From Blastococcus saxobsidens DD2 (GTDB lineage Bacteria > Actinomycetota > Actinomycetes > Mycobacteriales > Geodermatophilaceae): a DNA stretch of 64,000 nt. This document shows positions 8,788-21,310 of the stretch, piece by piece. Position numbers and translations under genes: made by a program. Below the pieces are notes generated by a model that saw nothing but the letters and a program-made list of their open reading frames with translations, had not been told where the DNA came from and did no database searches. Where the stretch lies: assembly GCF_000284015.1 (NCBI RefSeq), contig NC_016943.1, positions 1,529,541-1,593,540 on the forward strand, read 5' to 3'. The first letter of the stretch is position 1. Each line of letters begins with the position of its first letter.

Positions 8788-9044
8788 CCTGCACCGGCGT
8801 GACGGGATCGGTGCAGCGCGCCGTCGACGCGCGACCGGGCGCCGGCGTCGGTCACGTTCTGGGCACGCTCGCCACGCCGCCGTCCGCGCGCCGGACCGGG
8901 GTGCTTACTGTGGCGCCGTAACCGGCCGGCCGACCGCGGTCGGCCCACGACGACTGGACGGTGCGGGCCCTTCCCGTGGCCTCCAGGACGCACGCCGTTC
9001 CCCGTCGGGGCCGGCGTGGTCGTCGTGTTCGACAAGGGAGAGAC

Positions 9045-10223
9045 ATGCGCACCAAGCTCTACACCGTGGCCGCGGCGAGCGCCGCGGCGCTCGTCCTCGC
9101 CTCCTGCTCCTCCGGTGAGTCCGGCGGCGGGGACTCCGCCGCCTCCGGCGGCCTGACCGGCGAGGGCAGCGGCGACTCGTGCACCATCGAGGGCGAGGTG
9201 CCCATCGGCGCCGTGCTGAGCCTCACCGGCGCGGCGGCCAGCTACGGCGAGTCGCAGCAGCGCGGCCTGGAGCTGGCGGCCGCGGAGCTGGCCGAGCAGG
9301 ACGGCGTCACCTACGACCTGACGATCGAGGACGACCAGACCGACCCGCGTCAGGCCATCACGCTGTTCGACGAGTTCGTCAACGACGGCGCGAGCCTGAT
9401 CATCGGGCCCACGCTGTCCAACGCCGCCGTGCAGGCCGACCCGATCGCCCAGGAGGCCGGCGTCCCGGTGCTCGGCATCTCGAACACGGCCGCGGGCGTC
9501 ACCGAGATCGGGGACTACATCTTCCGCGACTCGCTGACCGAGCAGGCGGTCATCCCGCAGACCATCGAGGCCGCCACCGAGCAGTTCGGGCTCGAGAACG
9601 TGGTGGTCATGTACAGCAACGACGACGCGTTCACCGAGTCCGGCTACGAGGCGTTCGCCGCCGCGCTGGAGGAGCAGGGCGTCGAGATCAGCGAGACGAT
9701 CACCTTCTCCAAGTCCGACACCGACTTCCGGGCGCTGCTGACGCAGGCCCAGGAGAGCGACCCCGACGCGCTGGTCGTCTCGGCGCTGATCGAGGCCGCC
9801 GTGCCGCTGGTCACCCAGGCCCGCGAGCTGGGCATCGACGTGCCGATCATCGGTGGCAACGGGTTCAACAACCCGCGGCTGATGGCCGACGCCGGCGAGG
9901 CGGCCGAGGGCGTCGTCGTCGGCGCCGCCTGGAACTCCTCCTCCGACAACCCGGAGAACCAGGCGTTCCTCGAGGCCTACGAGGCCGAGTACGGCGCCCA
10001 GCCCGACCAGTTCGCCGCGCAGGCGTACACCGGGCTGAAGCTGGTCGACCAGGCCGTGCGCGCCAACTGCTCCGCGGAGCGGGACAGCATCCAGGAGGCG
10101 TTCGGCCAGATCGAGGACGTCCCCACCGTGCTCGGTCAGTTCTCGATCGACGAGAACCGCGACGCCGACCACCCCGCCGTCGTGCAGGTGGTCGAGAACG
10201 GCTCGTTCGCCGTCCTGGAGTGA
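9045..10223 (+). CDS. Branched-chain amino-acid-type ABC substrate-binding lipoprotein
   Basis: This is the periplasmic-binding-fold lipoprotein (LivJ/LivK, Peripla_BP_6 type) of the downstream Liv-type transporter. The 392-residue product starts with a signal peptide and lipobox LASC, then a Ser/Gly-rich linker, then VPIGAVLSLTGAAASYGESQQRGLELA and DDQTDPRQAITLFDEFV, typical of the family. ATG 9045 has AAGGGAG just upstream; an in-frame extension to 8961 would add implausible Arg-rich sequence before the signal peptide. Two strong hairpins separate it from livH. Liv-type systems also carry urea, amides or aromatic compounds, so the ligand is open. Confidence 0.92.
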   Translation: MRTKLYTVAAASAAALVLASCSSGESGGGDSAASGGLTGEGSGDSCTIEGEVPIGAVLSLTGAAASYGESQQRGLELAAAELAEQDGVTYDLTIEDDQTDPRQAITLFDEFVNDGASLIIGPTLSNAAVQADPIAQEAGVPVLGISNTAAGVTEIGDYIFRDSLTEQAVIPQTIEAATEQFGLENVVVMYSNDDAFTESGYEAFAAALEEQGVEISETITFSKSDTDFRALLTQAQESDPDALVVSALIEAAVPLVTQARELGIDVPIIGGNGFNNPRLMADAGEAAEGVVVGAAWNSSSDNPENQAFLEAYEAEYGAQPDQFAAQAYTGLKLVDQAVRANCSAERDSIQEAFGQIEDVPTVLGQFSIDENRDADHPAVVQVVENGSFAVLE

Positions 10224-10234
10224 TCCGGCACGTG

Positions 10235-10260
10235 GCCCCGGCCGGCTGACCGGCCGGGGC
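10235..10260. terminator. Hairpin after the SBP gene (first of two)
   Basis: An 11-bp GC-only stem (GCCCCGGCCGG and complement) with loop CTGA starts 11 bases after the SBP stop. It could partially terminate transcription or protect the SBP message, giving more binding protein than permease. Confidence 0.6.
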
Positions 10261-10274
10261 TGCTCGCGACCCTG

Positions 10275-10306
10275 CCGGGGGTCCGGTCCTCGGACCGGGC
10301 CCCCGG
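10275..10306. terminator. Hairpin before livH (second of two)
   Basis: A 15-pair stem with one wobble and a 2-base apex (CCGGGGGTCCGGTCC against GGACCGGGCCCCCGG) lies 50 bases before livH. Together with the preceding hairpin it probably attenuates read-through into livH. Confidence 0.55.
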
Positions 10307-10355
10307 CGGTCTGTCGGCTACCGTGCCCCGCACCCACGACGAGACAGGGACCGCT

Positions 10356-11230
10356 GTGCAGCAGCTCCTCAACGGCATCTTCATCGGCTCGATCTACGCG
10401 TTGTTCGCCATCGGCTTCACGCTGGTCTTCGGCATCCTGGACCGGCTGAACCTGGCGCACCCCGCGGTCTTCGCCGCCTCCGCCTTCGTCGGCATCGAGC
10501 TGGTCGAGCGCGGCGGCCTGTCCCTCTGGGCGGCGTTACCGCTCGTGTTCGTCGTCGGCGCGGTCCTCGGCCTGCTGATCGAGCGGCTGGCCTTCCGGCC
10601 GCTGAAGGGCCGGGCCGACGCGCACTTCGCCGGACTGATCTCCTCCATCGCGCTCGCCGGCATGCTCATCGCGCTGCTGCAGTGGCGCTACGGCCCCGAC
10701 ACCCGCCGCTTCCCGCCGGGCTCGTTCCCCGACACCCGGTTCCAGGTATTCGGCGCGCAGGTGACCCTCGTGCAGGTGGTCATCCTGGCGGTGTCCCTCG
10801 CGCTGATGGTGGGCCTCACCTACATGGTCACGCGCACCCGGCTGGGCCGGGGGATGCGCGCGGTCGCCGAGAACCCGACGGCGGCGCGCGTGCTCGGCGT
10901 GAACGTCGACCGGGTCACCGCGGTGACCTTCGCGATCTCCTCGGCCCTCGGTGCGGTGGCCGGCGTGCTGTTCGCCATCAACGTGAACACGGCGCAGCTG
11001 GGCATGGGCGCGGCCATCGAGCTCAAGGGCCTGGCGGTCATCATCGTCGGCGGCATGGGGTCGCTGCCCGGCGCGCTCATCGGCGGGTTGCTGCTGGGCC
11101 TGGCCGAGGTGTTCGCCGTCCAGTACATCGGCTCGTCCTGGGTGGACGTCATCGCCTTCGGCCTGCTGTTCGTCATCCTCCTGCTGCGCCCGCAGGGGCT
11201 GCTCGGCGCGCGGAAGGTCCGGGAGGTCTG

Positions 11231-11231
<1 letters not shown>
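10356..11231 (+). CDS. livH: Branched-chain amino-acid-type ABC permease LivH
   Basis: This is a polytopic inner-membrane permease of 291 residues. It opens QQLLNGIFIGSIYALFAIGFTLVFGILDRLNLAH and has the ATPase-contact loop GRGMRAVAENPTAARVLGVNVDR, the LivH hallmark. GTG 10356 is chosen because homologues start at this motif and GGGA lies just upstream. The stop overlaps the start of the next gene (TGATG). A rare TTA leucine codon occurs at 10536-10538. Confidence 0.93.
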
Positions 11232-13044
<1,813 letters not shown>

Positions 13045-13048
<4 letters not shown>

Positions 13049-13767
13049 GCGACCCCATCCTCACCGTGGACGACCTGCGGGTGAGCTACGGACGGGTCGA
13101 GGCCGTGCGCGGCGTGTCCTTCCGTGCCGAGCAGGGCTCGCTCGTGGCGCTCGTCGGCGCCAACGGGGCCGGCAAGTCCTCGGTCATCAACGCCGTCTCG
13201 GGGATGCTGCGCCCGGCGGGTGGGCGGATCACCTTCCAGGGCCAGGACATCACCCGGACCCCCGCCCACAAGCTGGTGAGCCGGGGCCTGGTGCAGGTGC
13301 CCGAGGGACGGCAGATCCTGGCCACGCTCACCATCGAGGAGAACCTCCAGATGGGGACCTGGCACACCGGGAACGGCGCCGCCCGCGCGATCGACGCCAT
13401 GTACGACCGGTTCCCGGTGCTGGCCGAGCGGCGGGCCCTGCCCGCCGGGGCGCTCTCCGGTGGTGAGCAGCAGATGCTGGCCATCGCCCGCGCGCTCGTG
13501 GCCGCGCCCACGGTGATGCTCATGGACGAGCCGTCCATGGGGCTGGCGCCCAAGATCGTCGACGAGGTCTTCCGCGTCATCGAGGAGATCCGCGCCTCGG
13601 GCACCACGGTCGTCCTGGTGGAGCAGAACGCGCGGCGGGCGCTGCGCGCGGCCGACCACGGGTACGTGCTGCAGAGCGGGGAGGTCGTGCACTCCGGCCC
13701 GGCCGACCAGCTGCTCGCCGACGAGCGGATCGTGCAGGCCTACCTCGGGGTCGAGAGCAGCAGCTGA
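13045..13767 (+). CDS. livF: Branched-chain amino-acid-type ABC ATPase LivF
   Basis: This is the second ATPase of the Liv-type importer. The 240-residue product has Walker A ALVGANGAGKSS, the LivF-specific QVPEGRQILATLTIEENL, signature LSGGEQQMLAIARAL, Walker B MLMDEPSMGLAP and LVEQNARRAL. The ATG at 13045 overlaps the LivMG stop by four bases. It is the last gene of the operon and is followed by a long imperfect inverted repeat. Confidence 0.94.
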
Positions 13768-13779
13768 CGGCCGGGGACG

Positions 13780-13853
13780 GCTGCGCCGAGATGCGCCCGA
13801 AGCGGCTCTCGGAGCGGTGGGAGACCGGCTCCGGGCGCATCTCGGTGCGCAGC
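13780..13853. terminator. Long inverted repeat after livF
   Basis: About 20 bp at 13780-13799 (ending GAGATGCGCCCG) pairs with 13832-13853 (starting CGGGCGCATCTC), with a 32-base loop and a two-base bulge. It lies in the gap between livF and the HIT gene. A terminator or a dispersed palindromic element are both possible. Confidence 0.55.
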
Positions 13854-13878
13854 TGCCGCCGCGGCTAGGGTCGGGCGG

Positions 13879-14238
13879 GTGACCGACTGCCTGTTCTGCC
13901 GCATGGTCGCCGGTGAGATCCCCGCCGACGTCGTCCACCGGACCGACCGGGTCCTGGCCTTCCGGGACATCAACCCCCAGGCCTCCACCCACGTGCTGGT
14001 GATCCCGACCGACCACCACCCGACCGCCGGTGCCCTGGCCGAGGCCGACCCGGCGCTGATGGGCGAGATCGTCGCCGCCGCGCACGCGGTGGCCCGGCAG
14101 GAGGGGCTGGTGTCCGGGGACGGCGCGGAGCCGGGCTACCGGATGGTGGCCAACACCGGCCCGGCCGCCGGCCAGACCGTCCACCACGTCCACCTGCACG
14201 TCCTCGGCGGGCGCGACCTCGGCTGGCCTCCGGGCTGA
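13879..14238 (+). CDS. HIT-family nucleotide-binding protein
   Basis: This 119-residue histidine-triad protein is likely a purine nucleotide phosphoramidase or related hydrolase (HinT group). It begins CLFCRMVAGEIPADVV, the usual HinT opening with two metal-binding-type Cys, and ends with the triad HHVHLHVLGGR. Start GTG 13879 fits the family N-terminus although the ribosome site is weak. It stands alone between the Liv operon and an enoyl-CoA hydratase-type gene. Confidence 0.93.
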   Translation: MTDCLFCRMVAGEIPADVVHRTDRVLAFRDINPQASTHVLVIPTDHHPTAGALAEADPALMGEIVAAAHAVARQEGLVSGDGAEPGYRMVANTGPAAGQTVHHVHLHVLGGRDLGWPPG

Positions 14239-14288
14239 CCCAGGGAACCGTCGTCGCCGACGGCCGCGCCGCCTGGGAAGGTGGACCC

Positions 14289-15110
14289 ATGACCGAGAGC
14301 ACCGCGCCCCTCCGCATCGAGCGCGACGGCGACGTCGCCGTCGTCGTGCTGGACAACCCGCCGCTGAACCTCTTCGACGCGGCGACGTTCGACGCGATGG
14401 AGGCGGTGGCCGGCGAGCTGGTCGAGCTCACCGACCCGGCCCGGGCCGACCGCGCCCGCGCGGTGCTGGTCGAGGCGCGCGGCAAGGTCGTCTCCGGCGG
14501 CGTGGACGTGACCTACTTCCGCGACGTCGCCGAGGGCCCCGACCCCGCCCGGGTCGGCGGGGAGCTGTGGGCCCGGCTGCTCCGGGTGGCCAACACCTTC
14601 GAGGACCTGCCGGTGCCCACCGTCTTCGCCGCCCACGGCCTGACGCTGACCGCCGCGTTCGAGCTGGCGCTGTCCTGCGACATCCTGCTGGCCGCGGAGA
14701 AGGCGTCCTTCGGCCTGGTGGAGATCGTCGTGGGGCTGACGCCGTCGATGGGTGGGCCGCAGCGGCTCGCCGAACGGGCCGGCCCGGCGCGGGCCAAGGA
14801 GCTCGTCTACACCGGCGAGCGCTACCCGGCCGCCGTCCTCGAGCGGTGGAACGTGGTCAACCGGGTGCTGCCCGACGACGGCTTCGCCGAGACGGCCCGC
14901 GGGTACGCCCGCCGGGTCGCCGCCGGTCCCACGGTGGCGCACGCGGCCACCAAGCGGCTGGCGACGGTCGCCGTCCGGGAGGGCGCGCGCGCCGCCGACG
15001 CCCTGGTGCCGGAGATCTCCGGACCGCTGTTCGCCACCGACGACCTGCGCGGGGCGGTCGCGTCGTTCCTGAGCGAGGGACCCGGGAAGGCCACCTACCG
15101 CGGGCGGTGA
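14289..15110 (+). CDS. Enoyl-CoA hydratase/isomerase family protein
   Basis: This is a crotonase-fold enzyme of 273 residues. The segment VLDNPPLNLFDAATFDAMEAV is the typical N-terminal strand-helix, VVSGGVDVTYF corresponds to the first oxyanion-hole region, and GLTPSMGGPQRLAERAGPARAKELVYTGERY is the conserved second half. The segment at about 120 (HGLTLTAAFELALSCDILLAAEKASFG) matches the CoA-binding helix. ATG 14289 is preceded by GAAGG. The substrate is not predictable. Confidence 0.9.
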   Translation: MTESTAPLRIERDGDVAVVVLDNPPLNLFDAATFDAMEAVAGELVELTDPARADRARAVLVEARGKVVSGGVDVTYFRDVAEGPDPARVGGELWARLLRVANTFEDLPVPTVFAAHGLTLTAAFELALSCDILLAAEKASFGLVEIVVGLTPSMGGPQRLAERAGPARAKELVYTGERYPAAVLERWNVVNRVLPDDGFAETARGYARRVAAGPTVAHAATKRLATVAVREGARAADALVPEISGPLFATDDLRGAVASFLSEGPGKATYRGR

Positions 15111-15221
15111 CCCCCCCAACGGGCGAACCGGGATTCGGTGGGTCGGGCGCGGGTAGAGTCGAGCGGGTTCCGAGTGCGCTGGTCGCACACCGCCGTCGCA
15201 GGAAGGCAGGGTCGAGGGTTC

Positions 15222-16382
<1,161 letters not shown>

Positions 16383-16387
16383 CCGCC

Positions 16388-16924
16388 GTGCCCGTCGAGG
16401 TGTCCAACGAGTCCGAGATCGCCGTGGACGAGGCCGAGCTGGCCGGCATCTGCCGGTTCGTCCTCGGCGAGATGGAGATCAACCCGATGGCGGAGCTGTC
16501 CGTGCTCTGCGTCGACGTCGACTACATGAGCAGCCTGCACGAGCGGTGGATGGGCGAGAAGGGACCCACCGACGTGCTGGCCTTCCCCATGGACGAGTTC
16601 GACACCGGGCGGCCCGACGACCCCGAGCCCGGCCCCGCGCTGCTCGGCGACATCGTGCTGTGCCCCGCGGTCGCCGTCCGGCAGGCCCGCGCCGCCGGCC
16701 ACACGATGGACGACGAACTCGTGCTGCTCGCCACGCACGGGGTGCTCCACCTCCTGGGCTACGACCACATGGAGCCCGACGAGGAGAAGGAGATGTTCGG
16801 CCTCCAGTCGACGCTCATCGACGCCTGGCGCGCGGCGCCCCGCGAACCGGTGACCGGCGCCCCGGCCGCACGAGCCGCGGCACCGGGCGCGCCGGCCGGG
16901 GGTCGGGAGACCGGGTCCCGATGA
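16388..16924 (+). CDS. ybeY: Endoribonuclease/rRNA maturation factor YbeY
   Basis: YbeY is a metal-dependent RNase involved in 16S rRNA 3' maturation and ribosome quality control. The 178-residue product contains the signature [17 protein letters not shown] with the three zinc-binding His residues. GTG 16388 begins [17 protein letters not shown], the family start, six bases after the phoH stop. An Ala/Pro-rich tail of about 25 residues is extra. The stop overlaps the next gene as ATGA. Confidence 0.95.
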   Translation: MPVEVSNESEIAVDEAELAGICRFVLGEMEINPMAELSVLCVDVDYMSSLHERWMGEKGPTDVLAFPMDEFDTGRPDDPEPGPALLGDIVLCPAVAVRQARAAGHTMDDELVLLATHGVLHLLGYDHMEPDEEKEMFGLQSTLIDAWRAAPREPVTGAPAARAAAPGAPAGGRETGSR

Positions 16925-18279
16925 GTCCCAGCGGGATCATCTCGCTGGTGATCGCCATCTGCCTGGTGCCCCTCGCCGGCCTCTTCGGCGCCATGGAAGC
17001 CGCCCTGCAGCGGGTGTCCAAGGCACGGGTGGAGGAGCTGCGCCGCGACGGCGTGAAGCGGGCGGCCGCCCTGGAGGAAGTGGTCGCCGAGCGCGCCCGG
17101 CACGTCTCGCTGCTCCTGCTGCTGCGGATCGTCTGCGAGATGGTCGCCGCGGTGATCGTCGCGCTGCTGTTCTTCGACCTGTGGGACAGCACGCTGCAGG
17201 CGGTCCTGGCCGCAGCGGGGGTCATGACCGTCGTCAGCTACGTCCTGGTCGGCGTCGGCCCGCGCACCCTCGGGCGCCAGCACGCCTACGGCACGGCGCT
17301 GGCCACCGCGGGCGTCGTGAAGCTGCTGGGCCGCGTGCTCGGCCCGGTGGCGACCCTGCTCATCCTCGTCGGGAACGCCATCACCCCCGGCCGCGGCTTT
17401 CGCGACGGCCCGTTCTCCTCCGAGGTGGAGCTGCGCGAGCTGGTCGACATGGCCGAGGAGCGCGGCGTGGTCGAGTCCGGCGAGCGGAACATGATCCACT
17501 CGGTGTTCGAGCTGGGCGACACCATCGCGCGGGAGGTCATGGTGCCGCGCACCGACGTCGTCTGGATCGAGCGCACCAAGACCGTGCGGCAGGCGCTCGC
17601 CCTGGCCCTGCGCAGCGGGTTCAGCCGGATCCCGGTGATCGGCGAGAACGTCGACGACGTCGTCGGCGTGGTCTACCTCAAGGACCTGGTCCGCCGCTCC
17701 CAGTACTCCGGTGACCAGCGCGGTCCGCGGGTCGAGGAGCTGATGCGTGCGCCGTCGTTCGTGCCGGAGTCCAAGCCGGTCGACGAGCTGCTGCGGGACA
17801 TGCAGGCCCAGCGCATCCACATCGCGATCGTGGTGGACGAGTACGGCGGCTTCGCCGGTCTGGTCACCATCGAGGACATCCTCGAGGAGATCGTGGGCGA
17901 GATCGCCGACGAGCACGACCGCTTCCAGCGGCCCCAGGTCGAGCAGCTCGACGACGGCTCGATGCGGATCACCGCGCGGCTGCCGGTGCAGGACCTCGCG
18001 CAGCTGTTCGACGTCGAGCTGCCCGAGACCGACGACGTCGAGACCGTCGGCGGGCTGCTGGCCCGGGAGCTGGGGCGGGTGCCGATCGAGGGCGCCGCGG
18101 CCGAGGTCGGCGGGCTGCGGCTGGTGGCGGAGAGCACCGGTGGACGGCGCAACCGGATCGACACCCTGCTGGTGTCCCGGCTCCCCGAGCCGTCGGAGGA
18201 CGGCGAGGAGAACAGGGACGGGCAGTCGGCGTCGGGGTCCACCCGGGCGGAGCTGCCGGCCGGCGTGGTGGAAGGCTGA
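16921..18279 (+). CDS. Hemolysin-family (CNNM/CorC) membrane protein
   Basis: This 452-residue CNNM-type transporter-like protein has an N-terminal DUF21 membrane domain (about 1-180, four hydrophobic segments). Paired CBS domains follow (about 200-330: [62 protein letters not shown]). The C-terminal CorC/HlyC domain ends with [16 protein letters not shown]. The family is implicated in Mg/Co export or membrane homeostasis. It is the third gene of the coupled phoH-ybeY-CNNM-era run, the standard actinobacterial order. Confidence 0.93.
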   Translation: MSPSGIISLVIAICLVPLAGLFGAMEAALQRVSKARVEELRRDGVKRAAALEEVVAERARHVSLLLLLRIVCEMVAAVIVALLFFDLWDSTLQAVLAAAGVMTVVSYVLVGVGPRTLGRQHAYGTALATAGVVKLLGRVLGPVATLLILVGNAITPGRGFRDGPFSSEVELRELVDMAEERGVVESGERNMIHSVFELGDTIAREVMVPRTDVVWIERTKTVRQALALALRSGFSRIPVIGENVDDVVGVVYLKDLVRRSQYSGDQRGPRVEELMRAPSFVPESKPVDELLRDMQAQRIHIAIVVDEYGGFAGLVTIEDILEEIVGEIADEHDRFQRPQVEQLDDGSMRITARLPVQDLAQLFDVELPETDDVETVGGLLARELGRVPIEGAAAEVGGLRLVAESTGGRRNRIDTLLVSRLPEPSEDGEENRDGQSASGSTRAELPAGVVEG

Positions 18280-18285
18280 CGCCTC

Positions 18286-18618
18286 GTGGCTGACCTGGAT
18301 CCCGAGGACGCGAAGCTCGTCACCCTGGCCCGCTCGGCGCGCGGCCGCACCGGCGCGGCGGAGGGGGCTGCGGTGCGCGACACCGACGGCCGCACTTACG
18401 TCGCGGCCAGCGTCGCCCTGCCGTCGCTGCAGCTGTCGGCGTTGCAGGCCGCCGTCGCCGCCGCCGTCTCCAGCGGGGTGGAGGGCCTGGAGGCCGCGGT
18501 CGTGGTCTCGGTCGCCGACGCGGTGGAGCAGGAGGGCCTGGCCGCGGTCCACGACCTGGCGCCGGGCGCGCCGGTGCACCTCGCCGGCCCCGACGGGGCG
18601 CTGCGCACCACCGTCTAA
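18286..18618 (+). CDS. Cytidine deaminase-like fold protein without zinc ligands
   Basis: This 110-residue protein occupies the place of Rv2365c in the conserved phoH-ybeY-CNNM-x-era order. The sequence has the cytidine deaminase fold pattern (AAVRDTDGRTYVAASVALPSLQLSALQAAVAAA). It lacks the catalytic His/Cys-Ala-Glu and Pro-Cys-X2-Cys motifs, so deaminase activity is not expected. GTG 18286 follows the CNNM stop by six bases. Function unknown. Confidence 0.85.
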   Translation: MADLDPEDAKLVTLARSARGRTGAAEGAAVRDTDGRTYVAASVALPSLQLSALQAAVAAAVSSGVEGLEAAVVVSVADAVEQEGLAAVHDLAPGAPVHLAGPDGALRTTV

Positions 18619-19214
18619 CGCGCCAGCGGCACGTCGAGCGCGGCGGCGAAGGCGTCGGGGTCCCGCGCCCAGACGGTCAGGGCGTGCTCGCCGTCGTCGG
18701 CGAGGTACTGGACGGCGACGCGGGTCCGTCCCGGCCACCAGCCGCCGCGGCGCGTGGGACGCGACCACTCCCCGGGTGCCCGGCCGGCGCGCACCTCGCG
18801 CACGAGGACCGACGGCAGCACCGTGGCCTCGTCGGTCCGCCGGCCGGCGACGTCGAAGGAGACGCCGTGGTCGGAGACGGTGACCCGCCCGGTGCTGAGC
18901 ACGTAGAGAGCGATGCCCGCGGCCAGCGCCAGCGGCACCTCCTCGCGGGCGGCCGGCCAGCCTGCGATCCAGCCGAACACCGCGGGCCAGGCCACGGCGA
19001 CGGCCACGGCGAGCCCCAGGGCGACCGGCCCCCCGGGCCGGTACTGCCAGTAGCGCAGCGGTGCGGGGACGACGGTCGCCGAGCGCTTCGGCCCCCAGCC
19101 GGCCACGAAGCGGTGGCCGCGCACCTGCTCGACGTGCGACCGTCGCTCTCGCGCCACCACGGACTGCGGGGGTCGCGACCGGCTCCGCTCTCGTCCTGCC
19201 ACGGCGGCGATCAT
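18615..19214 (-). CDS. Membrane protein with PH-like C-terminal part, unknown function
   Basis: This 199-residue protein has a basic N-terminus (MIAAVAGRERS), two adjacent hydrophobic segments at about 60-110 (VALGLAVAVAVAWPAVFGWIAG, LALAAGIALYVL) and a beta-rich soluble tail (VTVSDHGVSFDVAGR, VQYLADDGEHALTVWARDPDAFAAAL). The layout resembles actinobacterial DUF3093-type proteins, but I do not recognise it with certainty. ATG 19214 is the natural start. It converges with the deaminase-like gene, the two stops overlapping by four bases. Confidence 0.7.
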   Translation of the reverse strand: MIAAVAGRERSRSRPPQSVVARERRSHVEQVRGHRFVAGWGPKRSATVVPAPLRYWQYRPGGPVALGLAVAVAVAWPAVFGWIAGWPAAREEVPLALAAGIALYVLSTGRVTVSDHGVSFDVAGRRTDEATVLPSVLVREVRAGRAPGEWSRPTRRGGWWPGRTRVAVQYLADDGEHALTVWARDPDAFAAALDVPLAR

Positions 19215-19320
19215 CCCAGCCCGCCGGTCCCGGTGTTCTTCGTGCCTCCCGGTGGCGGACTGGCAGGTTTCTTGTGCACGCCGTCGTTCCTGCCACTGTC
19301 CGTGGCGGCGGGGACGGCGG

Positions 19321-19533
19321 ATGCTCGAAGGCGTGACGACGTTGCTGTTCCTCCTGCTGCTCCTGCTCGTCCTGCAGTCGCTGGGGCGCCCCGCCGCCGG
19401 GCGCGTCCGCGCTCCGGCCACCTCCTGGTCCGAGGTGGCGCGCCGGCTGGCCGGCGACGCCCTGGCCGGCGTCCGCCTGCTCAGCCGGCTCGACGCCGTC
19501 CGCCGCGACCGGGCCGGTCGCCCCTGGTCCTGA
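19321..19533 (+). CDS. Possible small single-pass membrane protein
   Basis: A 70-codon frame begins MLEGVTT followed by a pure Leu/Val/Phe hydrophobic segment at about 7-20, then a basic amphipathic tail (WSEVARRLAGDALAGVRLLSRLD). It lies just upstream of era on the same strand. The pattern looks like a real small membrane protein rather than GC-driven noise, but there is no recognised family. Confidence 0.45.
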   Translation: MLEGVTTLLFLLLLLLVLQSLGRPAAGRVRAPATSWSEVARRLAGDALAGVRLLSRLDAVRRDRAGRPWS

Positions 19534-19595
19534 CGCCCGCGCGCCTCGGAGCTCCGGCGCGCGGGGCTGTCGGTCGCCGGTGGGAGACTGGAGCC

Positions 19596-20513
19596 GTGAG
19601 CAGCCCTGACCCGACGCCGTACCGCAGCGGCTTCGTCGCCCTCGTGGGCCGCCCCAACGCCGGGAAGACCACGCTGACCAACGCGATGGTCGGCGCGAAG
19701 GTCGGCATCGTGAGCAACCGCCCGCAGACCACGCGGCACGCCATCCGCGGCGTCGTCCACCGGCCCGGGGGGCAGGTGGTGCTGGTCGACACCCCGGGGC
19801 TGCACAAGCCCAAGAGCCTGCTCGGCAAGCGGCTCAACGACGTCGTCCGGGACACGTTGTCCGACGTCGACGTCATCGTGTTCTGCATCCCGGCCGACCA
19901 GCCCGTGGGGACCGGCGACACGTTCATCGCCCGGCAGCTGGCCGAGGTGAAGGCGCCGGTGGTCGTCGTCGTCACCAAGACCGACGCCGCGTCGAAGCAG
20001 CAGGTCGCCGAGCAGCTGATGGCCGCCAGCCGGCTGGTCGAGGCGGCCGAGGTGGTGCCGGTCAGCGCGGTGGGGGGCGACCAGGTGGCGCTGCTGGAGG
20101 ACCTGCTGATCGGGCTGCTGCCCGAGGGGCCGCCGCTGTACCCGCACGCGCAGACCACCGATGAGGACGTCGAGCGGCAGCTCGCCGAGCTGGTGCGGGA
20201 GGCGGCGCTGGAGAAGGTGCGCCAGGAGGTTCCGCACTCCCTGGCGGTGACCATCGAGGAGCTGAACCGCCGCCCCGATCCCAAGCGGGCCGGCGGCGAG
20301 CTGGTCGAGGTGCACGCCCTGCTGCACTGCGAGCGGGCGAGCCAGAAGCCCATGCTGCTGGGCAAGGGCGGGCAGATCATCAAGGCCATCGGTAGCGAGG
20401 CCCGGGTCGGCATGGAGACGCTGCTGGACGCCCGGGTGCACCTGGAGCTGCACGTCACCGTGCTGGGCGAGTGGCAGGACGACCCCAAGAAGCTCAACCG
20501 GCTGGGCTACTGA
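19596..20513 (+). CDS. era: GTPase Era
   Basis: Era is a ribosome-assembly GTPase that binds the 3' end of 16S rRNA. The 305-residue product has G1 GRPNAGKT (18-25), the switch region SNRPQTTRHAIRG, G3 DTPGLH, G4 TKTD and the C-terminal KH domain with GKGGQIIKAIGSEAR. GTG 19596 with GGGAG upstream matches the usual length; the much longer in-frame extension upstream has no family similarity. recO follows after two bases. Confidence 0.97.
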   Translation: MSSPDPTPYRSGFVALVGRPNAGKTTLTNAMVGAKVGIVSNRPQTTRHAIRGVVHRPGGQVVLVDTPGLHKPKSLLGKRLNDVVRDTLSDVDVIVFCIPADQPVGTGDTFIARQLAEVKAPVVVVVTKTDAASKQQVAEQLMAASRLVEAAEVVPVSAVGGDQVALLEDLLIGLLPEGPPLYPHAQTTDEDVERQLAELVREAALEKVRQEVPHSLAVTIEELNRRPDPKRAGGELVEVHALLHCERASQKPMLLGKGGQIIKAIGSEARVGMETLLDARVHLELHVTVLGEWQDDPKKLNRLGY

Positions 20514-20515
20514 CG

Positions 20516-21310
20516 ATGAGCGCGCACACCCCGAAGGCGCTCTACCGGGACGAGGGCATCGTCCTGCGCAACCAGAAGCTCGGCGAGGCCGACCGGATCA
20601 TCACCGTGCTCACTCGCCGGACCGGCAAGGTGCGGGCCGTGGCCAAGGGGGTGCGCCGCACCAAGAGCAAGTTCGGCGCCCGGCTCGAGCCGTTCACGCA
20701 CGTCGACCTGCAGCTCTACACCGGGCGCAACCTCGACATCGTGAGCCAAGCGGAGTCGATCCGGTCCTACGGCCAGGAGATCGTCGCCGACTACCCCTCC
20801 TACACCGCCGGGACCGCGGTGCTGGAGACCGCCGACCGGCTCACCGCCGAGGAGAAGGAGCCGTCGCTGCGGCTGTTCCTGCTGGTCGTCGGCGCGCTCC
20901 GGGCGCTGGGGGAGAAGACGCACCCGGCACCGCTGGTGCTCGACGCGTTCCTGCTGCGCGCCATGTCGGTCGCCGGCTGGGAACCGGCGCTGTCCGAGTG
21001 CGCGCGCTGCGGGGAGGCCGGCCCGCACCGGCACTTCTCCGTCCCGGCCGGCGGCACCGTCTGCCCCGCCTGCCGGCCCACCGGCTCGGCGATGCCCAGC
21101 CCGGTCACCATCGAGTTGCTCGACGCGCTGCTCACCGGCGACTGGGCGGTGGCCGAGGCCAGCCAGGGCACCAACCGGCGCGAGGGCAGCGGCCTCGTGG
21201 CTGCGCTCCTGCAGTGGCACCTGGAGCGCGGGCTGCGTTCGCTGCCCCTGGTCGACCGATCCGAGCCGTCGGCACTGCGCCGGGAAGTGAGCCTGCTCAG
21301 TGAGGCGTGA
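20516..21310 (+). CDS. recO: DNA repair protein RecO
   Basis: RecO mediates RecA loading with RecR. The 264-residue product has an OB-fold N-terminus ([39 protein letters not shown]) and the zinc motif CARCGEAG with CPACRP at about 160-182. ATG 20516 lies two bases after the era stop. The 3' end overlaps uppS by 11 bases, so era-recO-uppS are cotranscribed. Confidence 0.95.
   Translation: MSAHTPKALYRDEGIVLRNQKLGEADRIITVLTRRTGKVRAVAKGVRRTKSKFGARLEPFTHVDLQLYTGRNLDIVSQAESIRSYGQEIVADYPSYTAGTAVLETADRLTAEEKEPSLRLFLLVVGALRALGEKTHPAPLVLDAFLLRAMSVAGWEPALSECARCGEAGPHRHFSVPAGGTVCPACRPTGSAMPSPVTIELLDALLTGDWAVAEASQGTNRREGSGLVAALLQWHLERGLRSLPLVDRSEPSALRREVSLLSEA

Noticed and set aside
18684-19595. In-frame upstream extension of Era by about 300 residues
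   Set aside because: The extension is Arg/Pro/Gly-rich and overlaps the minus-strand membrane-protein gene; GTG 19596 gives the standard Era length.
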